Positions 16,732-24,405 of a stretch of DNA of 52,116 nt are shown one piece after another. The notes under the pieces were generated by a model, which did not search any database, was not told the DNA's origin, and saw only the letters and a program-made list of their open reading frames with translations. The stretch lies in IMG/VR virus record IMGVR_UViG_3300043438_002211, positions 1-52,116 of that record; one strand, 5' to 3'. Origin of the DNA: a virus. The stretch's first letter is position 1, and every line of letters starts with the position of its first letter. The translations under genes and the position numbers were made by a program.

Positions 16732-18374
16732 AAAAATTACTTAATAAAATAATACAGGATTTTATTTTACCTGAATACAAACACGTAATATGTGATATTG
16801 AGGTTAAAGATCCAAATGAAAGATTTGATACCTTGGGAGGAACTCCATTTAAATCACCAAGTGTTACTATAACATTTATTGGTGGTCGAGGAACAAAACT
16901 TTGGCCCGTTACTCAAGGGATTCAGAAAATGTATGATGACGTAATGGATGAGGTTTGGCATACCATATATGATTATACTGAAACTGCTGTCGACATCTAT
17001 AGCAACACCACAAAAGATTGTGGGAAAGAAAACATTTACCTTAAAGAACATATTAAAAAAGTTTTAAAAGAAGAAACACAAAAAATTAAAAAAAGAGCTC
17101 CATTGGAAAAGGCCGTTACAACTTTTATTGAATCGTTGTTGGAAGATTATGATCTACCTGAAAATTTTAAAGGAGTCGCTGTTGATATTGTTGATGGTGG
17201 TAAAGAATGTCATATTACAGGACTATTCGAGAATAGTTTTAATCAAAATGATTCTAATAAACTATTTTCAGTCTTCAATAAAATAAAGAAAGAAATACCA
17301 AATTATTTTGGAGACCAATTTGATTACGTAACAACTGGTAACTCAACCATAAATAATTATAACGATCATCAGTGGTGGTATGATAAGAAAAAATCAATTA
17401 ATGAATCAAAATTCTTTCGTAGAAGAATTGATATGGTCCTGATGGACAAAGAATTCTATGAGTATTTAAATATCGTTACCAGTCTTTCTTTAGAAAGGAT
17501 TCTTAATAATGTTGAATTTAATTTTAATGATTTCAACGACGGAGTTATAACTCACCTTATAGATGCTTACTATATGGATTTATCCGATAATAGATCAAAC
17601 AAAGTACCTTATGATGAAATTTATGACTTCCTGTCAAAATATTATTACGATAAGATCAAAGATAGGTATGATAGTTTGTTTACCCAAAACATCAATGAAC
17701 TTTTTAATCGAAAAGACATTAGAAGAAGAACATCTGAATTTAACGAGGAGAACATCATACGATTGATTAAAAAGGAAATGAGTGAAACAGACCCGAACGA
17801 TTATTCGGATGAGTATGATTATGCTTCCGACATAATAAGTTGGGTTATTCCACATTTTTATCCATATAATGAATACGACCCAAAGTATGAGGACACATAT
17901 GAGGAGATTGATGATTTTATGAAGATGGAATACGGAGGAATGATATTTGATTACTTCAATGAAATTAATCCTGATATTAACGATTTAAATGAATCGGAAA
18001 ACAAAAAGTATGGATTACTTAGACCAATAGAAGAGAATGGTTTATTTCAGGTAATGCAAGACACAGGACTATCTCTTCAACAAATCATATCAAAGACAGG
18101 TGAACTACCAAGAGAAGTATTAGAGAGATACATTAGGGACTTTATAAATGAGGAAGGATATCATCAGACAAAAGGAGATGTAACGATAGAATTTTCAATA
18201 GAATTAGATAAAGATAAAAGTGCCGATTCATTTTATTTGTCGGGAGATAAGGTTACGGTAGAAGTAAATGAGTATGGTAAGTATGGTATGCAAATAAATG
18301 GATTTATAGAAAGACTATCAAACTTCACTGATAAAGAAATTTATATGGTAGTTAAAGGTATGATTAATTGGTGA
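16728..18374 (+). CDS. multi-unit tagged protein, 548 aa, with an internal class B tag
   Basis: Looks like several tagged units joined in frame. It starts MKKLLNKIIQDFILPEY; near residue 106 a full class B tag recurs internally (LKEHIKKVLKEETQKIKK), followed by FIESLLEDYDLPENFKGVAVDI, which resembles a domain in the gene at 29405. Further NES/LNES-type sites at about 224 and 422 precede new domains, the last containing PIEENGLFQVMQDTGLSLQQI. No enzymatic motif seen. It may be a natural concatenation of smaller genes or a polyprotein cut at [I/L]-x-E sites. Confidence 0.75.
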   Translation: MKKLLNKIIQDFILPEYKHVICDIEVKDPNERFDTLGGTPFKSPSVTITFIGGRGTKLWPVTQGIQKMYDDVMDEVWHTIYDYTETAVDIYSNTTKDCGKENIYLKEHIKKVLKEETQKIKKRAPLEKAVTTFIESLLEDYDLPENFKGVAVDIVDGGKECHITGLFENSFNQNDSNKLFSVFNKIKKEIPNYFGDQFDYVTTGNSTINNYNDHQWWYDKKKSINESKFFRRRIDMVLMDKEFYEYLNIVTSLSLERILNNVEFNFNDFNDGVITHLIDAYYMDLSDNRSNKVPYDEIYDFLSKYYYDKIKDRYDSLFTQNINELFNRKDIRRRTSEFNEENIIRLIKKEMSETDPNDYSDEYDYASDIISWVIPHFYPYNEYDPKYEDTYEEIDDFMKMEYGGMIFDYFNEINPDINDLNESENKKYGLLRPIEENGLFQVMQDTGLSLQQIISKTGELPREVLERYIRDFINEEGYHQTKGDVTIEFSIELDKDKSADSFYLSGDKVTVEVNEYGKYGMQINGFIERLSNFTDKEIYMVVKGMINW

Positions 18375-18402
18375 TAATATATTATTACATATTGATAGTG
18401 AA

Positions 18403-18474
18403 ATGATGGGTAAAGTATTTGAAAAGTTATTTAAAAAGAAAGTTAATATTGTAAGAGGATATGGTGAATTATAA
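18403..18474 (+). CDS. possible micro-ORF or gene remnant, 23 aa
   Basis: ATGATGGG opens a 23-codon frame (MMGKVFEKLFKKKVNIVRGYGEL). It lies between the 548-aa gene and the nuclease at 18498 and could be the surviving tail of a lost tagged paralogue. Too short for certainty. Confidence 0.25.
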   Translation: MMGKVFEKLFKKKVNIVRGYGEL

Positions 18475-18485
18475 ATAATTTCTAC

Positions 18486-18493
18486 TATATTTG
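18486..18493 (+). promoter_or_regulatory. Bacteroidota-type -7 element
   Basis: TATATTTG, four bases before the start codon of the gene at 18498. No clear TTG lies at the expected distance, so strength is uncertain. Confidence 0.45.
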
Positions 18494-18497
18494 CCAT

Positions 18498-19103
18498 ATG
18501 GAAGGATATATCTATTTGGGTGAATACTATGATGTTCTCGGAAGAGAACTCGACACAACCGACAAGAAGATCGGGAAAACAATCTCTTTAACTCAAAGAG
18601 AGTATCAACTTAACAGAACAAAATCTCCAATAGGATATAAGATTATCTCTGCGTATATGGTAGACGATATGGATAAGGTGGAAAAACTATTACACGCCAT
18701 CCTCGATAGTCGAAGATTGGTTGGGGAGTGGTTTAAAGATGATGAGGACACATTAACAGGTGAGTTCATCAACTTTATGAATATCTATGGGGCTACCACT
18801 ATGGATATGAAACAACTCAAAGAAGAACAAATCTCATTAAGTGGTGATGAAAGATTAGTGAAGATCGCCGACTCATTTGGTAAAGATACGATGTTGATCC
18901 GAACATACAAAGGAATCGACTACGACGTACTATTAGATTCAAAAGGAATATTACACTTCAACGGAGAAACCTTTGACACTCCAAATAAGTTCTACAATAG
19001 TGGTTTACTTAAGTTCTTAACTGGTAAACGAGGTAATAGTGGTACCAATCAGGTAACTCAATTTAAAGTTAAGGAAACGAAGGAATCACTAAGAGAATTA
19101 TAA
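18498..19103 (+). CDS. T5orf172/GIY-YIG-type nuclease-like protein, 201 aa
   Basis: Residues 1-95 match the T5orf172 branch of GIY-YIG proteins: GYIYLGEYY, KIGKTISLTQREYQLNRTKSP, then AYMVDDMDKVEKLLHAIL and RLVGEWFKDDED. The R..L, E..LH and EWF positions are the family hallmarks. The C-terminal 70 residues (TYKGIDYDVLLDSKGILHFNGETFDTPNKF) resemble the RAMA/DUF4357-type DNA-associated module. Probably a DNA-cleaving or DNA-binding early protein. Untagged, with a host-like promoter. Confidence 0.8.
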   Translation: MEGYIYLGEYYDVLGRELDTTDKKIGKTISLTQREYQLNRTKSPIGYKIISAYMVDDMDKVEKLLHAILDSRRLVGEWFKDDEDTLTGEFINFMNIYGATTMDMKQLKEEQISLSGDERLVKIADSFGKDTMLIRTYKGIDYDVLLDSKGILHFNGETFDTPNKFYNSGLLKFLTGKRGNSGTNQVTQFKVKETKESLREL

Positions 19104-19122
19104 TTTAATGAAAACAATAATT

Positions 19123-19230
19123 AGTCAGGTGGCGGAATTGGTAACGTACATATAATGAGAGTTCTGCAGGCTCGCCCGAAAAGTAAGTTATATGGTGGTA
19201 TAAATACAGGTTCGAATCCTGTCCTGACTA
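19123..19230 (+). ncRNA. tRNA-like element 1 (no anticodon arm)
   Basis: AGTCAGG (19123-19129) pairs with CCTGACT (19223-19229), followed by an A. A leucine-tRNA-like D arm (GGCGGAATTGGTAACG) and a perfect T arm (ACAGG TTCGAAT CCTGT) are present. The centre has no 7-base anticodon loop; instead CATATAA pairs with TTATATG around about 32 bases. It lies 19 bases after the nuclease stop codon. Probably folded and end-processed like tRNA, but not a decoder. Confidence 0.7.
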
Positions 19231-19234
19231 CATA

Positions 19235-19264
19235 AAAATCCTTCACAATGGTGGGGGATTTTTA
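19235..19264 (+). terminator. intrinsic terminator
   Basis: AAATCC...CAC pairs with GTG...GGATTT and is followed by T-rich sequence. It lies directly after tRNA-like element 1 and before the late-type box at 19273. Confidence 0.75.
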
Positions 19265-19284
19265 TTTTAGTATATTTATTAGAT

Positions 19285-19740
19285 ATGAATCTTAAGGAAC
19301 AAATAAAGAAAGTATTAAGGGAAGAGACAAACATTAAACCTGCGTTAAGAAATCTAATTGATATGGCGGTTGATGGATTAGACGACTTATATTATGATTG
19401 GGCAGAATATGATTGTGGTATGGGAGTATGTTGTGACCCATATGCAATAGGATTTGTAAAACAAACAAGTGAGTATAACGATTACACCTTCAAGTTGGTT
19501 GATGGAGATAAATGGGATGTGTATGGGGATTACCCTGAAGAATTTATTGATGACTTACCTGAAGTATGTTATGACACACCCGACCTTAGAAACCCAAACT
19601 TCAATACAATAATTTTATATGAAGAATTGGCTAGCGAAATTGAGGATTACTTCGGATCGGTTAAAAATTGGGAATCACCTCTATTGGATTTAATAAACGA
19701 AAAGTATCATAGTCACGCAACTAGAATATTATTCATATAA
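19285..19740 (+). CDS. class B tagged acidic protein, 151 aa
   Basis: Tag MNLKEQIKKVLREETNIK with a late-type box at 19273-19279. The body holds a Cys cluster (YDCGMGVCCDPYA) and a C-terminal FGSVKNWESPLLDLINEKY helix of the type seen in sister proteins. Acidic; function unknown. Confidence 0.8.
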   Translation: MNLKEQIKKVLREETNIKPALRNLIDMAVDGLDDLYYDWAEYDCGMGVCCDPYAIGFVKQTSEYNDYTFKLVDGDKWDVYGDYPEEFIDDLPEVCYDTPDLRNPNFNTIILYEELASEIEDYFGSVKNWESPLLDLINEKYHSHATRILFI

Positions 19741-19811
19741 TTCACAATAAAAATCACAAAATAATAGATGTTTTCGTTATTCCATATATTTATTAATTAA
19801 AGTAGACAACT

Positions 19812-20423
19812 ATGGAATTAAATAGATTTAAACAATTATTAGAATCAACAATGGGCGATGCCAAACCATTGATCTCAGAACAAGAAGAAATGGGTTATAC
19901 GGTCAAAAATGACGCAACTTTTGAAAATGCAACTAGTGAGGCTAAACCTGAGTTAAAGATTTTTAAAGGAACTAAGTTTGTTAAAAACGGTGATGTGTTA
20001 GTCGCTAACACTAAGTATCAATTTGTTGATAGTAGAACTGGGGTTAAACTAGGTTATGGACCAAAAGATGCGTTAAAATTTGAGTACGCGGGTAAAGTTA
20101 CTTACAACTGCGCCGAGGGTAAATTTACGGTAAACGCATCTAAAGATAAGTATTTCCAACAATACGGCGGTCTAACAAAAGCTTTAGCTCCATTATGTAA
20201 AACAAAGGTTGCGCCAACGAACACCGAAACCAAATCAAACCATATATGTGACACAGATAAAACAAGTCAATTACAGACAGGTAGATCTTTCAAGTATTGT
20301 AAAAATGGTGAGGATTATTATTTCATCGGAACTGCAGGTGAGTTCCAAACTAAATACCCTGAATGGACACAGGCGAAAGGTACAGGTTTAGAATCAATCA
20401 AGACAAAGATATTCTATAAGTAA
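19812..20423 (+). CDS. FK.LLES-type tagged protein, 203 aa
   Basis: The N-terminus MELNRFKQLLESTMGDAKPL followed by ISEQ is nearly the same as residues 30-47 of the 57-aa protein at 32046 (FKSLLESKLGDSKPL). L-x-E and I-x-E sites are both present. The rest is two beta-rich repeats with paired Cys (YNCAEGKFTV; FKYCKNGEDYYFIGTAGEFQTKYPEW), each resembling a small SH3-like fold. Late-type box at 19787-19793. Probably a virion-associated protein. Confidence 0.8.
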   Translation: MELNRFKQLLESTMGDAKPLISEQEEMGYTVKNDATFENATSEAKPELKIFKGTKFVKNGDVLVANTKYQFVDSRTGVKLGYGPKDALKFEYAGKVTYNCAEGKFTVNASKDKYFQQYGGLTKALAPLCKTKVAPTNTETKSNHICDTDKTSQLQTGRSFKYCKNGEDYYFIGTAGEFQTKYPEWTQAKGTGLESIKTKIFYK

Positions 20424-20450
20424 AATAACATTACATAAAATAAATAATTT

Positions 20451-20482
20451 AATCCTCCACTTGTAAAGATGGGGGATTTTTT
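20451..20482 (+). terminator. intrinsic terminator
   Basis: ATCCTCCA pairs with TGGGGGAT (one G-T pair) and is followed by six T residues. It separates the late-type gene at 19812 from the small-gene block that follows. Confidence 0.75.
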
Positions 20483-20496
20483 ATATATTAGCGGTA

Positions 20497-20898
20497 ATGA
20501 AAGATCTGACGAAATATATTGACTCATTAGTGGAGGGAAATGTGGATAACTATGAGATAAACTTCAAAGATGGGGCGTATGTTGTTACGATCATAATAGA
20601 TATTTCAGATAAAACTTTCCCTGCATATCTTCTTGTGGATATGTTAGCTATGTCACGTAGAGATATAGTTAGAAGAATGTTAAGTGGTTATTTACCTAAA
20701 AATTTATTTGTTGTAGATCACAAAGTGGTTGGTCAGGAGATAAATGTAAAATTAACCTATCCCGATGACATTAGAATAACAGGGTATGTTGATATGGACG
20801 ACATTCAACCACTAAACATCGGTGACTACATTAATATGAGAGTAGATCCTTGTAATATAAACGACATATCTACATTCGTAACATATGATCCATTATGA
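20497..20898 (+). CDS. hypothetical protein, 133 aa
   Basis: Unrecognised. MKDLTKYIDSLVEGNVDNY has a weak resemblance to the tags (L-x-E at SLVEG) but no late-type box. Strand-rich with a hydrophobic FPAYLLVDMLAM segment that is too short for a clear membrane helix. Overlaps the next gene by four bases. Confidence 0.7.
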   Translation: MKDLTKYIDSLVEGNVDNYEINFKDGAYVVTIIIDISDKTFPAYLLVDMLAMSRRDIVRRMLSGYLPKNLFVVDHKVVGQEINVKLTYPDDIRITGYVDMDDIQPLNIGDYINMRVDPCNINDISTFVTYDPL

Positions 20899-21149
20899 AT
20901 AAGTTAGAGAACATAATGTTGAGATACTTTGAGTTAATAAACTCATTACCTTACGATGAGGTAAAGATGGCTACGAGTTTAATGGAACCAATGGGGATTG
21001 TGGTATTAACAATATACGTTAAAACGATGGATGAAAAATACCTGTATCAAAAAATGATAAATAGGAAAAGAGTAATTGATATATTAAATGGTGAGATGTC
21101 ATATATGTTCCCATATGTATTTTTAATGAAGTGTAAAGTAAAAATTTAA
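20895..21149 (+). CDS. hypothetical protein, 84 aa
   Basis: Small unrecognised protein (MNKLENIMLRYFELINSLP...) coupled to the preceding gene by ATGA. Met-rich, mildly basic C-terminus. No domain recognised. Confidence 0.65.
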   Translation: MNKLENIMLRYFELINSLPYDEVKMATSLMEPMGIVVLTIYVKTMDEKYLYQKMINRKRVIDILNGEMSYMFPYVFLMKCKVKI

Positions 21150-21151
21150 AA

Positions 21152-21313
21152 ATGAAAAAGGAATTAAAAGAAGATCTAATAGCATTAACAATATTGGTGG
21201 TGATGTTTTCGGGGTTGGCAATGGGAGTGTTAGGTGGATCATTAACTAGTTCGTTAGGTGTTGCTTTATTTGTGGTGTCGATAATAGTGGCTTACTGGGT
21301 AACATTAGATTGA
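21152..21313 (+). CDS. small two-helix membrane protein, 53 aa
   Basis: MKKELKEDLIALTILVVMFS..., then VLGGSLTSSLGVALFVVSIIVAYW: two hydrophobic segments joined by a Gly/Ser turn. It starts two bases after the preceding stop. Function unknown; small membrane proteins of this kind are common among early phage genes. Confidence 0.65.
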   Translation: MKKELKEDLIALTILVVMFSGLAMGVLGGSLTSSLGVALFVVSIIVAYWVTLD

Positions 21314-21383
21314 TGATTCCGATTGCATAACCTATAATTGGTTTTGGAAATAAAAAAATAATGTATTATATTTGAAAAATATT

Positions 21384-21528
21384 AGTCAGGTGGCGGAATG
21401 GTAGACGCTAACCAAGTAAATCCAAAAGACAGCCTTGCTACTGCAATAGGTGTAGGGGATATGGATTTAATAGTATAATGTGCAGAATGATTACTAACGA
21501 TTTACAGGTTCGAATCCTGTCCTGACTA
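21384..21528 (+). ncRNA. tRNA-like element 2 (95-base insert)
   Basis: The same AGTCAGG/CCTGACT acceptor pair, D arm (GGCGGAATGGTAGACGC) and T arm (ACAGG TTCGAAT CCTGT) as element 1, but with the longest centre. Within it TAAATCC pairs with GGATTTA. No anticodon stem-loop of tRNA geometry is evident. It sits 70 bases after one small membrane gene and 22 bases before the next. Confidence 0.7.
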
Positions 21529-21550
21529 CAAAAAATTAAAACAAATAGAT

Positions 21551-21667
21551 ATGGACTTTGATGAAGAAAAAGAATGGGATAGACTGTGGATAAAACATAG
21601 AAATGCAATGATTCATATGTTAATATGTGGTGTGATACTCGGTTGGTGTATTGGAATTTATTGTTAA
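21551..21667 (+). CDS. small membrane protein, 38 aa
   Basis: MDFDEEKEWDRLWIKHRN is an acidic head, followed by AMIHMLICGVILGWCIGIYC, one membrane helix with two cysteines. It lies between tRNA-like elements 2 and 3, nine bases before the latter. Function unknown. Confidence 0.55.
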   Translation: MDFDEEKEWDRLWIKHRNAMIHMLICGVILGWCIGIYC

Positions 21668-21676
21668 CTAACAAAT

Positions 21677-21713
21677 AGTCAGGTGGTGGAATTGGTAGAC
21701 TCAGTCCTGACTA
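21677..21713 (+). ncRNA. tRNA-like element 3 (37-base minimal copy)
   Basis: AGTCAGG, the D-arm-like sequence GGTGGAATTGGTAGAC, five bases, then CCTGACT and A. Anticodon region, variable region and T arm are all missing, yet the seven acceptor pairs are perfect. This is a stripped copy of the family, sitting exactly between two small genes like its fuller relatives. Confidence 0.6.
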
Positions 21714-21728
21714 CAAAAAATTAAAGAT

Positions 21729-21962
21729 ATGGAACAAGAGGAAAAACAAAAATTGATCAATCTAATGTTTGAGATGGTTTTAGCGACAACTAATGACCCT
21801 GTTTTTTGTAAAAGACCTAGAGGTGAGAGAATGGCTTGGGTTGCAAATAATCTAAGAGATATTGGAATTGACACACACCCAATCGGGATGAGTTGGGGTG
21901 TAATGGTAAGTGAAGACTTTAGAGATACCGTTGAAGTCATCAAAGATAATTTAGATAATTAA
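21729..21962 (+). CDS. hypothetical protein, 77 aa
   Basis: Soluble helical protein beginning MEQEEKQKLINLMFEMVLAT. The middle (GERMAWVANNLRDIGIDTHPIG) and the tail are helical. No known family. Bounded by tRNA-like element 3 (16 bases upstream) and element 4 (four bases downstream). Confidence 0.7.
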   Translation: MEQEEKQKLINLMFEMVLATTNDPVFCKRPRGERMAWVANNLRDIGIDTHPIGMSWGVMVSEDFRDTVEVIKDNLDN

Positions 21963-21966
21963 TCAT

Positions 21967-22063
21967 AGTCAGGTGGCGGAATGGTAGACGCTGATATTTG
22001 AGACTACAAGAAACCTAGGAACGGAAGTGGCAGCTCATACAGGTTCGAATCCTGTCCTGACTA
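21967..22063 (+). ncRNA. tRNA-like element 4
   Basis: Same acceptor, D arm and T arm as elements 1 and 2. The centre (about 47 bases) contains TGAG and CTCA that could pair across it and a palindromic CCTAGG, but no anticodon loop. No gene follows; a 69-base spacer leads to element 5. Confidence 0.65.
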
Positions 22064-22132
22064 CGAAATCCTGAAAATACATACGTCCGTTTACGGCTAT
22101 GGAAGTGGTTGACAGCTGGAAAGACAGCAAAT

Positions 22133-22254
22133 AGTCAGGTGGCGGAAGTGGTGTACGCAGTGGTGTGTTAAATGTGGGAATAGACATAATCCCTAACCCT
22201 GAAAGGGGCTAACTGCTTGTCTCTTAGCTACAGGTTCGATTCCTGTCCTGACTA
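22133..22254 (+). ncRNA. tRNA-like element 5
   Basis: Acceptor AGTCAGG/CCTGACT; T arm ACAGG TTCGATT CCTGT with one loop change. The centre holds GCAGT (22158-22162) that can pair with ACTGC, enclosing a CCC TGAAA GGGG-type hairpin. It ends 18 bases before the next gene. Confidence 0.65.
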
Positions 22255-22272
22255 CAATTAAAAATAAATGTT

Positions 22273-22530
22273 ATGAATATTAAACAATTAAAAGAATCAA
22301 TCTCAAATCTTCCTGATGAAATGGAAGTGGTTTTACAAAAAGATAGTGAAGGTAACGGGTATAGTCCACTTAAAGGTGTTGACTCAGATGCTGTTTATAT
22401 TCCTTATAATACGTGGTCAGGAGATGTTTATTCAATGGGATGGACTTCAGATGAAGCTGATATGTCAGATAAACAATGGCAAGAAATAAAGTCAAAACCA
22501 AGAACTTTGATTTTATATCCTGTCAATTAA
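22273..22530 (+). CDS. conserved phage-type protein, 85 aa
   Basis: MNIKQLKESISNLPDEMEVV, then LQKDSEGNGYSPLKGVDSDA and ending PRTLILYPVN. Small proteins with E/DxxVVLxxDxEGNxxSPL are widespread in phages and described only as hypothetical. Likely a real gene of unknown role, between tRNA-like elements 5 and 6. Confidence 0.75.
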   Translation: MNIKQLKESISNLPDEMEVVLQKDSEGNGYSPLKGVDSDAVYIPYNTWSGDVYSMGWTSDEADMSDKQWQEIKSKPRTLILYPVN

Positions 22531-22539
22531 CATTAACAT

Positions 22540-22640
22540 AGTCAGGTGGCGGAATTGGTAGACGTATCTCACTCAGGTGTAGATTTGGTGAAACATAAAA
22601 TGTATCGAATACATTACAGGTTCGAATCCTGTCCTGACTA
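22540..22640 (+). ncRNA. tRNA-like element 6
   Basis: Acceptor, D arm and T arm as before. The centre has two hairpins: ATCT-CAC with GTG-T-AGAT around a 4-base loop, and AATGTA with TACATT around TCGAA, placed where a long variable arm would be. A CAG occurs in the first loop, but it is a tetraloop, not a 7-base anticodon loop. It lies nine bases after one stop codon and 16 before the next start. Confidence 0.7.
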
Positions 22641-22656
22641 CAAATAATAAAAACAT

Positions 22657-23040
22657 ATGAATGGATTAGAATTTAAAGACAAACTCAAGGAATATATTAA
22701 TTCGGAGTATGAAAGATTACAGGAACAAAGAAAGGATCCTAACCATAATAATTCATTAGAGTGGGCATACTTACAAAAATGTGAAGCTGAACAACTATTG
22801 TTACAATATATAGAAACATTAAAGTACACCAAAAAGAGATGGTTTAGAAAACCTGAAACACTATATAAAGATGTTAAACTATGGGAGTTTGACCGTTTTT
22901 GGTCCAAGTATTCTGAATCTTATCGTAACCATCCAGCAGACAGTGCCGAAGCCAACCTAAGAAGTTGGTACAGATATAAGGCACCATATTCTTACGGTAA
23001 TAACATCATTCATAAAATATTAAAAGATTCCCTCATATAA
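22657..23040 (+). CDS. hypothetical protein, 127 aa
   Basis: Highly charged helical protein, rich in Tyr, Trp, Arg and Lys (YINSEYERLQEQRKDP; KKRWFRKPETLYKDVKLWEF). No tag. Its last codons form the left half of the terminator at 23026. Function unknown; possibly nucleic-acid-binding by composition. Confidence 0.7.
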   Translation: MNGLEFKDKLKEYINSEYERLQEQRKDPNHNNSLEWAYLQKCEAEQLLLQYIETLKYTKKRWFRKPETLYKDVKLWEFDRFWSKYSESYRNHPADSAEANLRSWYRYKAPYSYGNNIIHKILKDSLI

Positions 23041-23057
23041 CAATGGGGGGATTTTTT
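23026..23057 (+). terminator. intrinsic terminator overlapping a stop codon
   Basis: TCCCTCAT pairs with ATGGGGGGA, followed by six T residues. The stop codon of the upstream gene is in the loop, ending the tRNA-like/small-gene block. Confidence 0.7.
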
Positions 23058-23079
23058 GTTTACGGGTATATTTATTAAT

Positions 23080-23442
23080 ATGAACCTACAAGAAAACATA
23101 CAAAGAATTAGAGAAATGATGGGAATGGATAATTCTCGTTTAACTTTTGACATACAAAAACTTGTGGATGATGAAATTATATTCGTTACAGAACCAGGTG
23201 ATGGACAAGGAGGAATTGCAAAACCAAATTGGGAAGGGGATTGTAGTGTAATAACATTAGCCAACTTAACAGATGATGAAATAAAATTAAATCCGTGGAG
23301 ATTAAAGGCAATAGAAAGACCTTTTAGTGATTGCATACCATATGTCCAAGATAGACAAAATGAATGGAGTGAAGAAAAATACCAACAAGTTATTGATTCA
23401 ATAAAAATGAAAGGTGAAGAAGTTGATAATTATATAATATGA
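23080..23442 (+). CDS. class B-like tagged protein, 120 aa
   Basis: Start at 23080 gives MNLQENIQRIREMMGMDNS; the longer frame from 23056 would include the late-type box (23069-23075). The tag is an I-R-E variant of class B. The middle mentions GDGQGGIAKPNWEGDCSVITL, and the C-terminus is helical. Unrecognised. ATGA overlap with the next tagged gene. Confidence 0.75.
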   Translation: MNLQENIQRIREMMGMDNSRLTFDIQKLVDDEIIFVTEPGDGQGGIAKPNWEGDCSVITLANLTDDEIKLNPWRLKAIERPFSDCIPYVQDRQNEWSEEKYQQVIDSIKMKGEEVDNYII

Positions 23443-23894
23443 ACCTACAGGAACACATAAGAAGAGTACTAAAGGAAGAGACGTTAAAGACCAAATTAAT
23501 TCACAACATCAAGAATGATGGTTGGTTTAATGTTTCGCCATATGTAGGTGGTGATGATAATCTTAAAAAAGTTACTGACATACATAACGCGTTAGGTTTT
23601 ATGAAGTTGTTTTTAGATCTAAAAGGAGTTGTAAGCGAACAAGAACCACTAATGAGGTTATATAAAAATGAGAATGGGGAAAACGTATTTGTTATAAGAA
23701 CTATATGGAATGAAAATACGATTTACGTTAATTATGATTTAATTTTTAGACCATTAAAGGTTTTTTTAGAAACGGATACAAATATGAAGACAAGAGATTT
23801 TTTAGACAAATGGTTTAAAAATAAGTACGGTATTATAGTTAATGATTGGGTAAATCATTTCTCAAAGGATGATTATATAGGGATGATTAATTAA
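23439..23894 (+). CDS. class B tagged protein with EG-GG module, 151 aa
   Basis: Tag MNLQEHIRRVLKEETLKTK, then the module KNDGWFNVSPYVGGDDNLKKV shared with 14934, 15437 and 28045, a beta-rich centre, and the C-terminal FLDKWFKNKYGIIVNDWV motif. Function unknown. Overlaps the convergent HAD gene by four bases at its 3' end. Confidence 0.8.
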   Translation: MNLQEHIRRVLKEETLKTKLIHNIKNDGWFNVSPYVGGDDNLKKVTDIHNALGFMKLFLDLKGVVSEQEPLMRLYKNENGENVFVIRTIWNENTIYVNYDLIFRPLKVFLETDTNMKTRDFLDKWFKNKYGIIVNDWVNHFSKDDYIGMIN

Positions 23895-24370
23895 TACTCA
23901 TCGGAGATCAATCTCTCATAGTTTCTAGCAACCCCAACCAAATCATAGTCATCCAAGCATCTCCAAGAGTTAACAAATAAGATACGATTATATCCGATCT
24001 CAGACACGTTCTCATAATATTCAAGAGATTCGTCATCAATAATAAGAAACTTCGTGTAACCCTCAGATTTACGTTTAATAACAAACCCAGCACGATCATC
24101 GGGATCACCAAAGGTAAGACCATTCACAATGATACCTCTACTAATCAAGAAATCCTTAAACTCCTCACCATCATTAGATCCGTTCCAATAAGAGCGACCC
24201 CAAGTAGATACAATACATATATGAGCATCAAACATTGTGATGATACTATTAAGGACTTCAACAGATTTAGGGATGAAAGAATGTTTACCATCAGGATCAC
24301 GGTCCTTTAGTTTAAGGTAACTAACAAGTACACCATCAATGTCAAGATATATAGTAAACGGTTTTTCCAT
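23891..24370 (-). CDS. HAD-superfamily phosphatase-like protein, 159 aa
   Basis: Start at 24370 (MEKPFTIYLDIDGVLV) right after a TATCTTTG promoter; an in-frame ATG further up would include the promoter. Motif I is D10-x-D12-G; motif II lies in ICIVSTWGRSYW (S/T then R); acidic motif IV is FLIIDDESLEYY. These are hallmarks of small HAD hydrolases, which form an aspartyl-phosphate intermediate; the layout recalls HAD domains of phage nucleic-acid repair proteins. Substrate unknown. Confidence 0.85.
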   Translation of the reverse strand: MEKPFTIYLDIDGVLVSYLKLKDRDPDGKHSFIPKSVEVLNSIITMFDAHICIVSTWGRSYWNGSNDGEEFKDFLISRGIIVNGLTFGDPDDRAGFVIKRKSEGYTKFLIIDDESLEYYENVSEIGYNRILFVNSWRCLDDYDLVGVARNYERLISDEY

Positions 24371-24374
24371 AGTA

Positions 24375-24382
24375 CAAAGATA
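24375..24382 (-). promoter_or_regulatory. Bacteroidota-type -7 element for the HAD gene
   Basis: On the minus strand this reads TATCTTTG, four bases before the start codon at 24370. It fits TAnnTTTG. Confidence 0.5.
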
Positions 24383-24405
24383 ATAATAATATATGTATGA
24401 CACAA

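Noticed and set aside
19123-22640. The six tRNA-like elements as functional Leu tRNAs or as intron-containing tRNAs
   Set aside because: None offers a 7-base anticodon loop with T33 on a 5-bp stem at the right place, and the inserts lack shared splice borders or group I core sequences.
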